A DNA stretch of 52,870 bases, from assembly GCA_030827515.1 (NCBI GenBank), contig JAUREI010000006.1:1-52870 (forward strand), written 5' to 3'. The notes beneath the pieces were generated by a model, which was not told where the DNA came from, did no database searches, and worked only from the letters and a program-made list of their open reading frames with translations. Of this stretch, positions 24,597 through 33,476 are shown in pieces. The DNA comes from Prosthecobacter sp. GTDB lineage: Bacteria; Verrucomicrobiota; Verrucomicrobiia; Verrucomicrobiales; Verrucomicrobiaceae. Within the stretch, counting starts at the first letter, position 1, and each line of letters opens with the position of its first letter. The position numbers and the translations under genes were made by a program.

Positions 24597-25793
24597 TCAA
24601 GGCGGGAGTTCGGATCCCCCCAGCCAGATGCGCCGGACCTTCAACTGCCGGTTGAGCAGCAGCAGATCGGCGCGTTTGCCCGGCTCCAGACTGCCGGTGT
24701 CACGGTCGATGCCGACGCGTTCGGCCGGGGTCAGCGAGGCCATGCGCACGACCTCGTGCAGAGGCGCGCCACTGGCCCGGAGCATGACCCTCACCATGTG
24801 GTCCATGCCCATGACCGAACTGGCCAGGCTGCCATTGGGCGCCCAGCCGACCCTGCCGTCGCTGTCAAACCAGCTGCCATCCCCCTCCGGACCAAAGCGA
24901 TAGCGGCCGGGCGGCAGGTCGAGCGCGCGGTTGGCGTCGGTGACCAGGCAGAGCCGCTGCGGCCCCTTCATTCGCCAGGCGAATCGCAGCAACTCGGGTG
25001 CCAGATGACAGCCATCGGCGATGACCTCCGTGCTCATCTCTTTTTCCGCGAGGACAAACTCGGCCATGCTGCCGCGCATGGGCACGCCGAGGCGCTGGCG
25101 CACCGAGGGCACCGAACTCATGGCGCACCAGAAGTGGTCGACATGACGCATGCCGGCCTTGAAAGCCGCGACCATCTCCGGCCAGCTGGCATTCGAGTGG
25201 CCGCAGGTGACCAGGCAGCGTTTGCGCCGGGCCGCATGGTAGAAATCCTGCGCGCCTGGCAGCTCGGCGGCGCAGGTGGCAATGCGGACCAATCCGTCGG
25301 CAAAGTAGCGGGCATACTCCCCGGGCCGAGGTTCGCGCCGGCCTTCGACACTGTGGCAGCCAACTTTGTCGGCCGCGAAGTAGGGGCCGTAAAGATGGAC
25401 GCCGGCAATGCGCGCGCCATCGGCGGCCGACCAAGCCTTTTGCACGGCCGCGCAGGCTCTGAGCATCGCACGGATCTGTGCGGGGGCGCCCGTCGTGGTG
25501 GTTGGGAAGAGGGTCGTTGTGCCGTGGCGGGCATGGGCACGGCAGGCTGTTCTCACGGCCGCCGCCGTGCCGTCCATGAAGTCGGCACCGTTGCCACCAT
25601 GCACGTGCAGATCCACGAATCCCGGTGCCAGAAGATGGTCGCGGGCATCGACGACTTGGGCTTCCTTTGGCCAGCGTTTGCGGGTTCGGCCGACCCATTC
25701 CAGCCGGCCGTCGCGGCAGAGCACGGCGCCGTCGTCGAGGATGCGGTCGGGCAGGACGACGCGGGCGCCGGCGAGGACAAGCAGGGAGTTCAT
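24597..25793 (-). CDS. NagA-like amidohydrolase (N-acetylglucosamine-6-phosphate deacetylase family), metal-site variant
   Basis: A 398-residue amidohydrolase with the NagA layout: DLHVHGGNGADFMDG (61-75), TCGHSNASWPEM (196-207, His199), HVDHFWCAMS (217-226, His220), VIADGCHLAPE (257-266, His263) and VTDA with Asp286. In NagA the motif HLEGP supplies the catalytic-metal Glu; here it reads HLYGP, with Tyr135 in that place. Either metal use differs or the substrate does, so the textbook deacetylation of GlcNAc-6-P is not assured. The gene follows the sulfatase by 5 bases, clearly one operon, and lies divergent from a NagB-like gene, so amino-sugar catabolism is the best context. Confidence 0.88.
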   Translation of the reverse strand: MNSLLVLAGARVVLPDRILDDGAVLCRDGRLEWVGRTRKRWPKEAQVVDARDHLLAPGFVDLHVHGGNGADFMDGTAAAVRTACRAHARHGTTTLFPTTTTGAPAQIRAMLRACAAVQKAWSAADGARIAGVHLYGPYFAADKVGCHSVEGRREPRPGEYARYFADGLVRIATCAAELPGAQDFYHAARRKRCLVTCGHSNASWPEMVAAFKAGMRHVDHFWCAMSSVPSVRQRLGVPMRGSMAEFVLAEKEMSTEVIADGCHLAPELLRFAWRMKGPQRLCLVTDANRALDLPPGRYRFGPEGDGSWFDSDGRVGWAPNGSLASSVMGMDHMVRVMLRASGAPLHEVVRMASLTPAERVGIDRDTGSLEPGKRADLLLLNRQLKVRRIWLGGSELPP

Positions 25794-25798
25794 CGAAG

Positions 25799-27178
25799 TC
25801 AGTAGTCGCGGAACGGACCCCGCGGTTCGGTGGCGTCCATGGCGGCACGCCAGGCAGCGAATTTCCCGCGCATCATCTCCAGCACCTCGGGCTTTTCACT
25901 CGACAGGTCGCGGGTTTCCCCGGGATCGCTGAGCAGGTCGTACAGTCCCTTGCCCTTGGCGGAATCGAGCCACTTCCAGTGGCCAACGCGCGCGGCCCGG
26001 TCGCTGCGGCGCTGCCAGAACATCTCCGTGCGCGGCGACGGCTGGTCGCCGCGAAGCACCGGCAGCATGTCGAAACCGTCGAGGTCGAGGTCCTTCGGGG
26101 CGGTGGTGCCGGCTGCGGCCAGCAGGGTGGGCAGGATTTCCAGGGAGGTGAGGAATTCGTCGGTGACCCTGCCTGCCGGCACGCGACCCGGCCAGGCAAG
26201 CAGGAAGGGCACGCGCAGGCCGCCCTCCCACATCGTCGACTTGGAGCCTTTCAGGGGCGCGTTGCCGCCGTTGCCGCTGCCGCCGTTGTCGGAGAGGAAC
26301 AGGAAGATCGTGTTCTCGGTCTGTCCGGCCTGCGCCACCGCCTCCATGACCGCCCCGATCGCCTCGTCCATGCAGGCGACCGCACCGTAGTAGCCGGCCA
26401 GTTTTTCGTCCTTCACCTTGTCGCGGAAGCGCGCCTTGTAGGCTTCCGGGGCCTGCACGCCCGGTTTCTGGCCGCCGTTGTCCTCGGCGAGGGTCGAGGC
26501 ACCGTGCGGCGCGTTGAAGGGCAGGTAGAGGAAAAAGGGTTTTCGGCCGGCGTGCTCGTTGACAAAATAGAGGGCCTCGCGGCGGAAGACCTCGGTCACG
26601 TAGGTGCCCTTGTCCTCCTCGGTGCGGACGTTGCCGCGGAAGAGCGAGGGAATGCCGTAGCGCTCGTGGGTGTAGTAGTCGATGCCGTTGTTGCCGTGCC
26701 CGTAAAAGAAGTCGAAGCCGCGCTGCAGCGGCAGGTAGCGCTTTGCCTGGCCCATGTCCCACTTGCCGACGACGCCACATGCATAGCCGGCCGCCTTCAG
26801 CAGGTTACCGAGGGTGCGTTCCTTCGGATCAAGGCCGAGCGTCATTTCCGGGGACACCGCGTATTCCTCCTTGGTGAAGCGGTGACCGTAATTGACCAGG
26901 TCGTTGCGCACCATGTCGTAAAGGCCGTTGCGTTGCGGGTATCGCCCGGTGAGCAAGCTGCTGCGCGAGGGGGTGCAGGCGGGCCAGGTGACGTAGAACT
27001 GCGTGGCCCGCACGCCCGCCGCCGCGAGCCGGTCGAGGTTGGGGGTCTGGATCGGTTTCAGACCCATGCAGCCGAGATCCGGCCAGCCCTGGTCGTCGCT
27101 GACGATGAGGACGATGTTCGGCGGGGCGGCCGCCAGCGAGGCGGTGGCCAGAAGGCAGGTCAGGAGGCGCACGATCAT
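25799..27178 (-). CDS. Exported formylglycine-dependent sulfatase
   Basis: A 459-residue sulfatase with a signal peptide (1-18) and the metal-binding SDDQGWPDLG (27-36). The activation motif is C-T-P-S-R (Cys68-Arg72), in which the Cys becomes formylglycine. GKWDMG and FLSDNGG near residue 285 are further active-site blocks. Such enzymes cleave sulfate esters from glycans, and the amino-sugar genes around it suggest a sulfated hexosamine substrate; this is inference. An anaerobic or aerobic maturase is not in the window. It heads the sulfatase-nagA-like operon and is divergent from the NagB-like fusion gene over 113 bases. The released sulfate could feed the same sulfur pool as CysDN, though no regulatory link is visible. 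Confidence 0.93.
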   Translation of the reverse strand: MIVRLLTCLLATASLAAAPPNIVLIVSDDQGWPDLGCMGLKPIQTPNLDRLAAAGVRATQFYVTWPACTPSRSSLLTGRYPQRNGLYDMVRNDLVNYGHRFTKEEYAVSPEMTLGLDPKERTLGNLLKAAGYACGVVGKWDMGQAKRYLPLQRGFDFFYGHGNNGIDYYTHERYGIPSLFRGNVRTEEDKGTYVTEVFRREALYFVNEHAGRKPFFLYLPFNAPHGASTLAEDNGGQKPGVQAPEAYKARFRDKVKDEKLAGYYGAVACMDEAIGAVMEAVAQAGQTENTIFLFLSDNGGSGNGGNAPLKGSKSTMWEGGLRVPFLLAWPGRVPAGRVTDEFLTSLEILPTLLAAAGTTAPKDLDLDGFDMLPVLRGDQPSPRTEMFWQRRSDRAARVGHWKWLDSAKGKGLYDLLSDPGETRDLSSEKPEVLEMMRGKFAAWRAAMDATEPRGPFRDY

Positions 27179-27291
27179 GAAGCGAGGGAACGGCGGGCAA
27201 GGAGGGGAAATTGCGCTCCGAAGCCCGCCTGTGTTCTACGTCCTTGACGGAAACCCTGCATGCGTTCCGTTGGTGTCTCCAACCCAACGCC

Positions 27292-29181
27292 ATGTCACGC
27301 CGCCCGCCCAACGAAGCCTTCGAGAAGATTCCCACCCAGATTTTCCCCGATTCCGCCGCCGCCGCCAAGGCGCTGGCCGCGGAGGTGCGGGGGCTCATCG
27401 AGGAGCGTGCCGCGCAGGGCAAAAATGCCGTGCTCGGCATGGCCACGGGTTCGACGCCGGTGCCCTTCTACCGCGAGTTGATCCGCCTGCACAAGGAGGA
27501 GGGCCTCAGCTTCAAGAATGTCATCACCTTCAATCTCGACGAGTACTACGGCCTCGGCTCGGACCATCCGGAGAGCTATGCCTGCTTCATGCGCGAGCAG
27601 TTGTTCGATCACATCGACATCCCCAAGGCCAACATCCACATTCCCAGCGGCACGGTGCCGGGCGACCAGGTTTTTGCCCACTGCCGGGAATACGAGGAGA
27701 GGATGGAGGCCGCCGGTGGCATTGACCTGCAGATTCTCGGCATCGGCCGAACGGGTCACATCGGCTTCAACGAACCCGGGTCCAGCCGCGACTCCCTGAC
27801 GCGCCGCATCACGCTGGACCGTGTCACCCGCCAGGACGCCGCCGCAGACTTCCGCGGCGAGGAAAACGTGCCGCACTTCGCCATCACCATGGGCGTCGGC
27901 ACCATTCTGCGCGGCAAGAAGCTGGTGCTCATGGCCTGGGGCGGAAACAAGGCCGGCATGGTCGCCAAGGCGGTGGAAGGTCCGGTCAGCGAGGCCATCT
28001 CCGCCTCCTTCCTGCAGGATCATCCGGCCGCGCGCTTTTTCATCGACAACGGTGCCGCGCGCGAGTTGACCCGGATCAAGTTGCCTTGGCTGGTCGGGCC
28101 GGTGTCGTGGACGCCCCGCGAGACCCGCCGTGCCGTTTGCTGGCAGGCCTTCCAGACCAAGCGTCCGGTGCTCAAGCTCACGGATGAGCACTACAACGAG
28201 CACGGTCTCAGCGACCTGCTTTCCGAGCAGGGACCGGCCTACCAGCTCAACATTCGCATTTTCAACCAGCTCCAACACACGATCACCGGCTGGCCAGGCG
28301 GCAAGCCGAACGAGGATGACACCTATCGTCCTGAGCGCGCCAGCCCCTACCCCAAGCGCGTGCTGATCTTTAGCCCGGAACCGCAGGATGCCGTCGTCGC
28401 CATGGGCGCGACGCTGGAGCGCCTTGTCGAGCAGGGTCATGAGGTCCGCCTGGTGGCGCTGACCAGCGGCAACCTGCGCGTGCCGGACAGCGAGGTTGAC
28501 AAGTTTGCCGGCACCCTTCAGGAGCTGGCCGGTGTCCTCGAGGAGGGCGTGGCCTGGCAGCGCCAGACCGCCTATGCCCGTGAAATCCTGCGCCTGCTCG
28601 AAGAGAAGGGCGAGTTCGGCGAGGATCCGCCGCCCGTCCGGCAGATCAAGTCGCTCGTCCTGCGCGGCGAGTTGCGCGACGCCGCGCAGGCCTGCAACCT
28701 GTCACACGACCAGCTCACCTTCCTTGACCTGCCGTTTTACGAGCAGGGTCGCTATCGCCGCTTCCGCAGCGGCAAGGCCGACATCGACCAGGTCGCCGCG
28801 CTGCTGTGCGAGGTGAGGCCGCATCAAATCTACACCACGGGTGACGCCGCCGATCCAAGCAGCGTTGCCGGCATTGGCTTCCGCATCCTTCAGGCGGCGC
28901 TCAAGTCCTGCGCGGGCGAGGAATGGGCCGGCACCTGCAGCCTCTGGCTCTACCGCGGCAAGGAGAAGGCGCTGGAACCGCATGAGATTGACATGGCCGT
29001 GCCGCTCAGCCCGATGCAGCTGGAACGCAAGGCGCGCGCCTTGTCCCGCTATGGTTCGCTGTCGACGTTAGAACTCGCCGCACCGGAGACCAACCGCGAG
29101 AACGCCCGCGCCTACGACGCCCTTGGTCTCGCCGAGTATGAGGCGATCGAGTGCTTCCAGCGCTGGGGCCGTGCCGGCTGA
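27292..29181 (+). CDS. Glucosamine-6-phosphate deaminase-like protein fused to a PIG-L/LmbE-like domain
   Basis: A 629-residue two-domain protein. Residues about 10-265 are a NagB-type sugar isomerase domain with GMATGSTPVPFY (49-60), NLDEYYGL (81-88, Asp83) and GRTGHIGFNEPGSS (152-165, His156, Glu161). The NagB catalytic VDGH reads RTGH, so Asp is Thr154. Residues about 355-620 follow the LmbE/PIG-L fold, but the metal motif PHPDD reads PEPQD (362-366), and the later HxxH region reads DPSSVAG, so the zinc ligands look lost. The same two-domain architecture is known from Bacteroides (BT_0258-like). The gene is divergent from the sulfatase gene. The start at 27292 precedes the conserved sequence; longer starts do not. 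Confidence 0.88.
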   Translation: MSRRPPNEAFEKIPTQIFPDSAAAAKALAAEVRGLIEERAAQGKNAVLGMATGSTPVPFYRELIRLHKEEGLSFKNVITFNLDEYYGLGSDHPESYACFMREQLFDHIDIPKANIHIPSGTVPGDQVFAHCREYEERMEAAGGIDLQILGIGRTGHIGFNEPGSSRDSLTRRITLDRVTRQDAAADFRGEENVPHFAITMGVGTILRGKKLVLMAWGGNKAGMVAKAVEGPVSEAISASFLQDHPAARFFIDNGAARELTRIKLPWLVGPVSWTPRETRRAVCWQAFQTKRPVLKLTDEHYNEHGLSDLLSEQGPAYQLNIRIFNQLQHTITGWPGGKPNEDDTYRPERASPYPKRVLIFSPEPQDAVVAMGATLERLVEQGHEVRLVALTSGNLRVPDSEVDKFAGTLQELAGVLEEGVAWQRQTAYAREILRLLEEKGEFGEDPPPVRQIKSLVLRGELRDAAQACNLSHDQLTFLDLPFYEQGRYRRFRSGKADIDQVAALLCEVRPHQIYTTGDAADPSSVAGIGFRILQAALKSCAGEEWAGTCSLWLYRGKEKALEPHEIDMAVPLSPMQLERKARALSRYGSLSTLELAAPETNRENARAYDALGLAEYEAIECFQRWGRAG

Positions 29182-29192
29182 TGGAAAGCCGG

Positions 29193-29591
29193 TCACTCTC
29201 CTGGGCGAACGGCGACGACCTCAATCTCGTATTTGAGCGTTGGCGGCAGGCAGTTCGTGATCGTCGTGCGCGCCGGGTAGGGTGCGGCGAAGGTCTCGCG
29301 GTAGAGTCGGTTGAACTCGGCCAGGTCGGCCGCATCGCGCACGTAGTTTCGCGTCTGCACGACATGATCGAGGCCACAGCCGGCGGCTGCCAGCACCTTG
29401 CGGATATTGTCGAGGCTGCGTCGAAATTCGCCCTCAAAGCTGTCCTGAACGATCTGTCCCTCGGCATCCACCGAGGCCTGGCCGGAGACAAAGACAAGGT
29501 CGCCGACGACGACGCAGGGGCTGAAAGGCAGGTGCGACGTGGGTGTGTCGGGCAGCTGGGGATGGGTGACGCGTGGCATGGCGGCAGTCAT
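29193..29591 (-). CDS. RidA/YjgF-family protein
   Basis: A 132-residue Rid-family protein. RidA hydrolyses reactive enamine/imine intermediates, such as 2-aminoacrylate, to keto acids. Visible blocks are VVVGDLVFVSGQASVDAEG, RRSLDNIRKVLAAAGCGLDHVVQTRNYVRD (split by convention) and the C-terminal PARTTITNCLP with the substrate-binding Arg, then YEIEVVAVR. Context (end of a minus-strand series, next to an amino-sugar deaminase-like gene) would suit scavenging of imines from amino sugars. It follows the DUF1501 gene by 35 bases. Met at 29579 is an alternative start giving 128 residues. Confidence 0.9.
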   Translation of the reverse strand: MTAAMPRVTHPQLPDTPTSHLPFSPCVVVGDLVFVSGQASVDAEGQIVQDSFEGEFRRSLDNIRKVLAAAGCGLDHVVQTRNYVRDAADLAEFNRLYRETFAAPYPARTTITNCLPPTLKYEIEVVAVRPGE

Positions 29592-29626
29592 CGGGCCGCC
29601 TGCCCACACCGTCAAGCCGGGTGCCG

Positions 29627-31048
29627 TCAGGCGATCAACTCCGGGATCGGCCGTCCATGGTCGACCAGCGGTGTCGGCCGGCCGTTGAAGTCCTTGATGG
29701 TGATCTTGGACGCGTCGATGCCGAGGTGGTGGTAGATCGTCGACAGGAAATCGCCGGGGGCACACGGGCGCTCGGTGACGTCCTCGCCGCGCTTGTCGGT
29801 GGCGCCGATGACCTGCCCGGTTCGGATGCCGCCACCGGCCCAGATGTTGGAGAAGGCGCGCGGCCAATGGTCGCGGCCAGGCTGCAGGGTGCCGGCGGCG
29901 GCGCTGGCGTTGCCGGCACCGGTGCTGCGGTCAAAGCTGATTTTCGGCGTGCGGCCGAACTCGCCGGTGACGACGACCAGCACGCGCTTGGAGAGACCTC
30001 GCGCGTAGATGTCCTCAATGAGGGCGGCGACCGCGCGGTCGTAGTTCGGCATGCGGAAGCGCAGGGCCTCAAACTGGTGATGGTTGACGGCGTGATCGTC
30101 CCAGTTGTTGACGCGCCCGCAGAGCGGCCCGTTGAGACTGCTGGTGACGATCTCGACGCCCGCCTCGACAAGGCGGCGGGCGAGCAGCAACTGCTGGCCC
30201 CAGCGGTTGCGGCCGTAGCGGTCACGTGTGGCCGCATCCTCCTTGCCGAGGTCGAAGGCGTCGCGCGTGCGCGGGTTGGTGAGCAGGGTGGCGGCCTGGG
30301 CCTCAAAGGCGTCGAGCGCGCCCAGCTCGCCCTCGCGGTCGAAGGCACGCTCCATGCGGTCGAGGCTCTTGCGCAGGGCCAGGCGCTCGCTCAGGCGGCG
30401 CGTCTCGGCCTCGTCGCCGAGGCCGATGTTGGGAACCTGAAAATTCGGCCGGCTCGGATCGTCGCTGACCGAGAAGGGCGCATAGGCGTCGCCCAGATAG
30501 GCGGGACTGGAATACTCGGGCGAGGCGGGCGGGACGCCGATGTAGTTCGGCAGCGGGTTGGCGCGTCCGCCGGCGCGCTCGCGCAGGTAGTGCGCCACTG
30601 ACATCCAGTCGGGCAGGCGCGGTTTCGGTTTGTCGCGCGTGTCGGGGTCGCCGGAAAACATCTGCATCGTGCCGGCCGGGTGTCCGCCCGCGGTCTGGTG
30701 CATGGAACGCAGGACGGTGAACTTGTCGGCGATGCGTGCCTGGAGCGGCATGAGTTCGGTGAAGCGCAGGCCCGGCACCTTGGTGGCGATCGTTTTGAAG
30801 GGACCGCGGTACTCACTGCCGATGTCGGGCTTGGGATCGTAGGAATCGACGTGCGAGAGGCCGCCGGGCAGCCAGACCATGATGACCGCCGTGCGTTCCC
30901 CCGGGGGCTTGAGCGCATTTTCCGCGCGCAGGCGCATCAGGCCGGGCAGGCCGAGCGAGGCGAAGCCGGTGAGCCCGATCTGCATGAAGGCGCGCCGCGT
31001 GGCAAGCGGACCGGCGCAGCGGGTGGGCGAAAGGGCGGGGAGGGACAT
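29627..31048 (-). CDS. DUF1501 protein with Tat-like signal
   Basis: A 473-residue DUF1501 protein, a sulfatase/alkaline-phosphatase-like family almost confined to Planctomycetes and Verrucomicrobia and of unknown reaction. The N-terminus has twin arginines (Arg18-Arg19) before MQIGLTGFASLGLPGLMRL, suggesting Tat export. Signature blocks are VIMVWLPGGLSHVDSYDPKP, the HQTAGGHPAGTMQMFSGDP-like HP region, WDDHAVNHHQFEALRFRMP, VVTGEFGRTP and GRDHWPRAFSNIWAGGGI. DUF1501 genes nearly always pair with DUF1549/DUF1553 genes, and this series contains one three genes upstream. The start at 31048 lies 10 bases after the WD40 gene, so the two are cotranscribed. Confidence 0.94.
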   Translation of the reverse strand: MSLPALSPTRCAGPLATRRAFMQIGLTGFASLGLPGLMRLRAENALKPPGERTAVIMVWLPGGLSHVDSYDPKPDIGSEYRGPFKTIATKVPGLRFTELMPLQARIADKFTVLRSMHQTAGGHPAGTMQMFSGDPDTRDKPKPRLPDWMSVAHYLRERAGGRANPLPNYIGVPPASPEYSSPAYLGDAYAPFSVSDDPSRPNFQVPNIGLGDEAETRRLSERLALRKSLDRMERAFDREGELGALDAFEAQAATLLTNPRTRDAFDLGKEDAATRDRYGRNRWGQQLLLARRLVEAGVEIVTSSLNGPLCGRVNNWDDHAVNHHQFEALRFRMPNYDRAVAALIEDIYARGLSKRVLVVVTGEFGRTPKISFDRSTGAGNASAAAGTLQPGRDHWPRAFSNIWAGGGIRTGQVIGATDKRGEDVTERPCAPGDFLSTIYHHLGIDASKITIKDFNGRPTPLVDHGRPIPELIA

Positions 31049-31058
31049 GCGGGACAAT

Positions 31059-33362
31059 CTACGGACGCCGGGCGGACGCTTTATCGGCGGAGGCGGCTTC
31101 GAAGACGGCGAGTTCCTTGCCATCGCTGCCACTCCAGACGCGCAGACGGCTGTCCTCGCCGCCGGCAACGAGCCACGCACCATCGGCGCTGCCGGCTGCG
31201 GCCTGCTGAAAGTCGGGCAGGCCGGCAAGAGCGCGGACCTCCGCACCCTCGTCAGTGACGATGCGCACACGGTTGTCGCCGGCCGAGGTGAGGATGCGAT
31301 TGCCGGCACCAAGGAACTGCAGCGAGGTCAGTTCCTTGGTCCAGCCTTCGATCTTCTTTTTGCGCTCGCCCGCGAGCAGGTCCCAAACCAGCACCACGCC
31401 GTCGGCACCGGCACTGGCCAGCACGCGGCCGTCGGCCCGAAAGCCCAGGCCGGCTACGTAGTGCGTGTGGCCTTCAAAAACTCTCAGGATCTTGCCGTCG
31501 GCGACGACACTGACCTTGGCCATCTTGTCGGCTGCCCCGGAGGCGAGTTGCCTGCCATCGGGCGAGAACGCCAGGCTGAGCACGGTGTCGTCGTGCCGGT
31601 CCTTCCAGGTCTGCAGCAGCCTGCCATCGGCGGGTGCAAACAGATGGAGGTCACCGCCGCGGGACAGTTCGCCACCGCCGGTGGCGAGCATCCTGCCGTC
31701 CGGGCTGAAGGCGAGGGCGTTGACGCGATCCACCAACAACTCGGGTGCAGCCTCGCCGCCAAGGGTGCGCTCAAGGCGCCAGCGCGGCCTGCCTCCGGTT
31801 TGCAGCCTGCGCACGGCCAGGAAGGCGCCGTCGGCGGCGGCCTGCAATTCCAAGCCGGTCTCACCGGAGGCTTCCTCAATCAGGCGGCCCGTGGCCGTGG
31901 CCCACACGCGCAGGGTGCCGTCGGCAAACAGGGCGGCGAGGCGCCGGCCATCCGGCGAGAAGGCGTTGGCGGTTGGCACCGGGTCGGACGCGGGTTTTGC
32001 CAGGGCGGCCAGGTAAGTGGCGGCCGCGTCCTGGGCTTTTTTCGCCGCTTCCGCCGCGCCGCGTGCGGCGGCAAGGCGTTTGGCGTTGTCCGTCTTGGCC
32101 CGGGTGATGCGCTGCACCTCCTCCTCGGCGTCGCGGCGGTTGCTTTCGGCGGCTTCGACCGCGGCACGCGCGGAATCGGCGTTGGTCTGGGCGGTGAGGC
32201 GTTTGTCCTCGAGGTCCTTGATCTCCTTCAGTCGCGCCGGGTCGGCGCGTGCGGCCGGTGGTTCGGCGGCGAGCTTGGCCTCGGCCTCGGCAAGCGCCTT
32301 GGAGGCCTCCTCCAGCTTGGCGGTTGCCGGCGGCACGGCCTTTTGCTTTTCCGGCACCGCCTTGGTCATGGCGGTGATGGCCTCGCGCGCCTTTTTGAGC
32401 AATTCGTCGAGGGCCTTGTCCTGGGCTTCGATGCGGGTCACCTCGGTTTTCTGGAAGGTCTCTTCGAGGCCCTGCGCTTCGCGCGTCCATTGCAGTTCAG
32501 CGCTGCGCCGTTGGGTTGCCAGTGTGCCACGGAGTTCCAGTGCAACCTTGCCCGTTGGCCGGTCCCAGAGCCGCACCGCGCCGTCGCTGCAGCCGCTCGC
32601 AAGCTGTTTGCCGTCGGGCGACAGCGCCGCCTGTCCGACTGTCGTCACCTTGGCGGCGGCGGCGAGTTTGCGGACCAGATCTGGATCGGCCGGGGCAACC
32701 GCTTTGGCGGCGGTGGCAGCGGCGGGTTCCAGACGCCAGAGCTTCACCTCACGGAAGCTGCCGCTGGCCAGTTGTGCGCCGTCGGGGCTGAAGGCAAGGG
32801 CTTGCACCAGCGCACGGTGGGCACCGCCGGCGCCGAGGGCGGGATCCATGAGTTCGGCGGCCAGTTCCTGGGTGGCGAGATCATAGACGAAGAGTCGGTT
32901 GCCGCGCCCGCAGGCGGCGTAGCGGCCATCGCGGGTGAGGGCAACCGCATAAATGGGCTGGACTCCCGGAGCGGGCGCCTGCCAGGCGACGACGCGTTCC
33001 TCGCGCTTGGTGGCCTTCGCGCCCTGGTCGATCCAGCGTTCGAGCAGGGCGATCTCCTCGTCGGTCAGTTTCACCGCGCCGGACTTGTTGTTGGCGGGTG
33101 GCATCTCGTAATCCTGGAGATGGCGCGCAGCGATGACGACGAGGCTGTCGGCACCCTTGCCGGGGATGAGCGCCGTGCCGGCCTCGCCACCCTGGCGCAT
33201 GAGCTCCGGGGTCTCCATGTTGAGGTCGGCCTTGGTCGTCGTCTTGTTGTGGCAGACGATGCAGTTGGCCTTCAAAAAGGGGAAGATGTCCCGGTAATAC
33301 TCGAGCTCCGCCGCGGCGGCGGGGGCGGTGAGCAACAGGGTGAAGAGCGCGGAACGGTGCAT
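31059..33362 (-). CDS. Exported cytochrome c-WD40 protein with coiled-coil insertion
   Basis: A 767-residue protein. Residues 1-18 are a signal peptide. A planctomycete-type cytochrome c domain follows, with heme motif CIVCH (Cys34, Cys37, His38) and the distal MPPANNKSG region. Then come WD40 repeats: FSPDGAQLASG, LSPDGKQLASG, FSPDGRRLAAL, FSPDGRMLATG, FSPDGRQLASG, FRADGRVLASAG and others, about ten blades. After the third or fourth repeat a helical coiled coil of roughly 130 residues (Ala/Glu/Lys-rich, about residues 285-420) interrupts the propeller. It is a periplasmic or surface scaffold that could carry an electron; the partner is unknown. The start at 33362 was picked for the signal peptide. 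It sits between the PPC-domain and DUF1501 genes. Confidence 0.92.
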   Translation of the reverse strand: MHRSALFTLLLTAPAAAAELEYYRDIFPFLKANCIVCHNKTTTKADLNMETPELMRQGGEAGTALIPGKGADSLVVIAARHLQDYEMPPANNKSGAVKLTDEEIALLERWIDQGAKATKREERVVAWQAPAPGVQPIYAVALTRDGRYAACGRGNRLFVYDLATQELAAELMDPALGAGGAHRALVQALAFSPDGAQLASGSFREVKLWRLEPAAATAAKAVAPADPDLVRKLAAAAKVTTVGQAALSPDGKQLASGCSDGAVRLWDRPTGKVALELRGTLATQRRSAELQWTREAQGLEETFQKTEVTRIEAQDKALDELLKKAREAITAMTKAVPEKQKAVPPATAKLEEASKALAEAEAKLAAEPPAARADPARLKEIKDLEDKRLTAQTNADSARAAVEAAESNRRDAEEEVQRITRAKTDNAKRLAAARGAAEAAKKAQDAAATYLAALAKPASDPVPTANAFSPDGRRLAALFADGTLRVWATATGRLIEEASGETGLELQAAADGAFLAVRRLQTGGRPRWRLERTLGGEAAPELLVDRVNALAFSPDGRMLATGGGELSRGGDLHLFAPADGRLLQTWKDRHDDTVLSLAFSPDGRQLASGAADKMAKVSVVADGKILRVFEGHTHYVAGLGFRADGRVLASAGADGVVLVWDLLAGERKKKIEGWTKELTSLQFLGAGNRILTSAGDNRVRIVTDEGAEVRALAGLPDFQQAAAGSADGAWLVAGGEDSRLRVWSGSDGKELAVFEAASADKASARRP

Positions 33363-33476
33363 GGTCAGGCACAGACTACGCACCGGCACAGCCCGGCTCT
33401 TCAGTCTTTCCTTTGCGCTGGCGGGCAGTCTCAGGGGCATGGCGGGTTTGCCGGTGAGCGCAAGACGGGACAAGGC

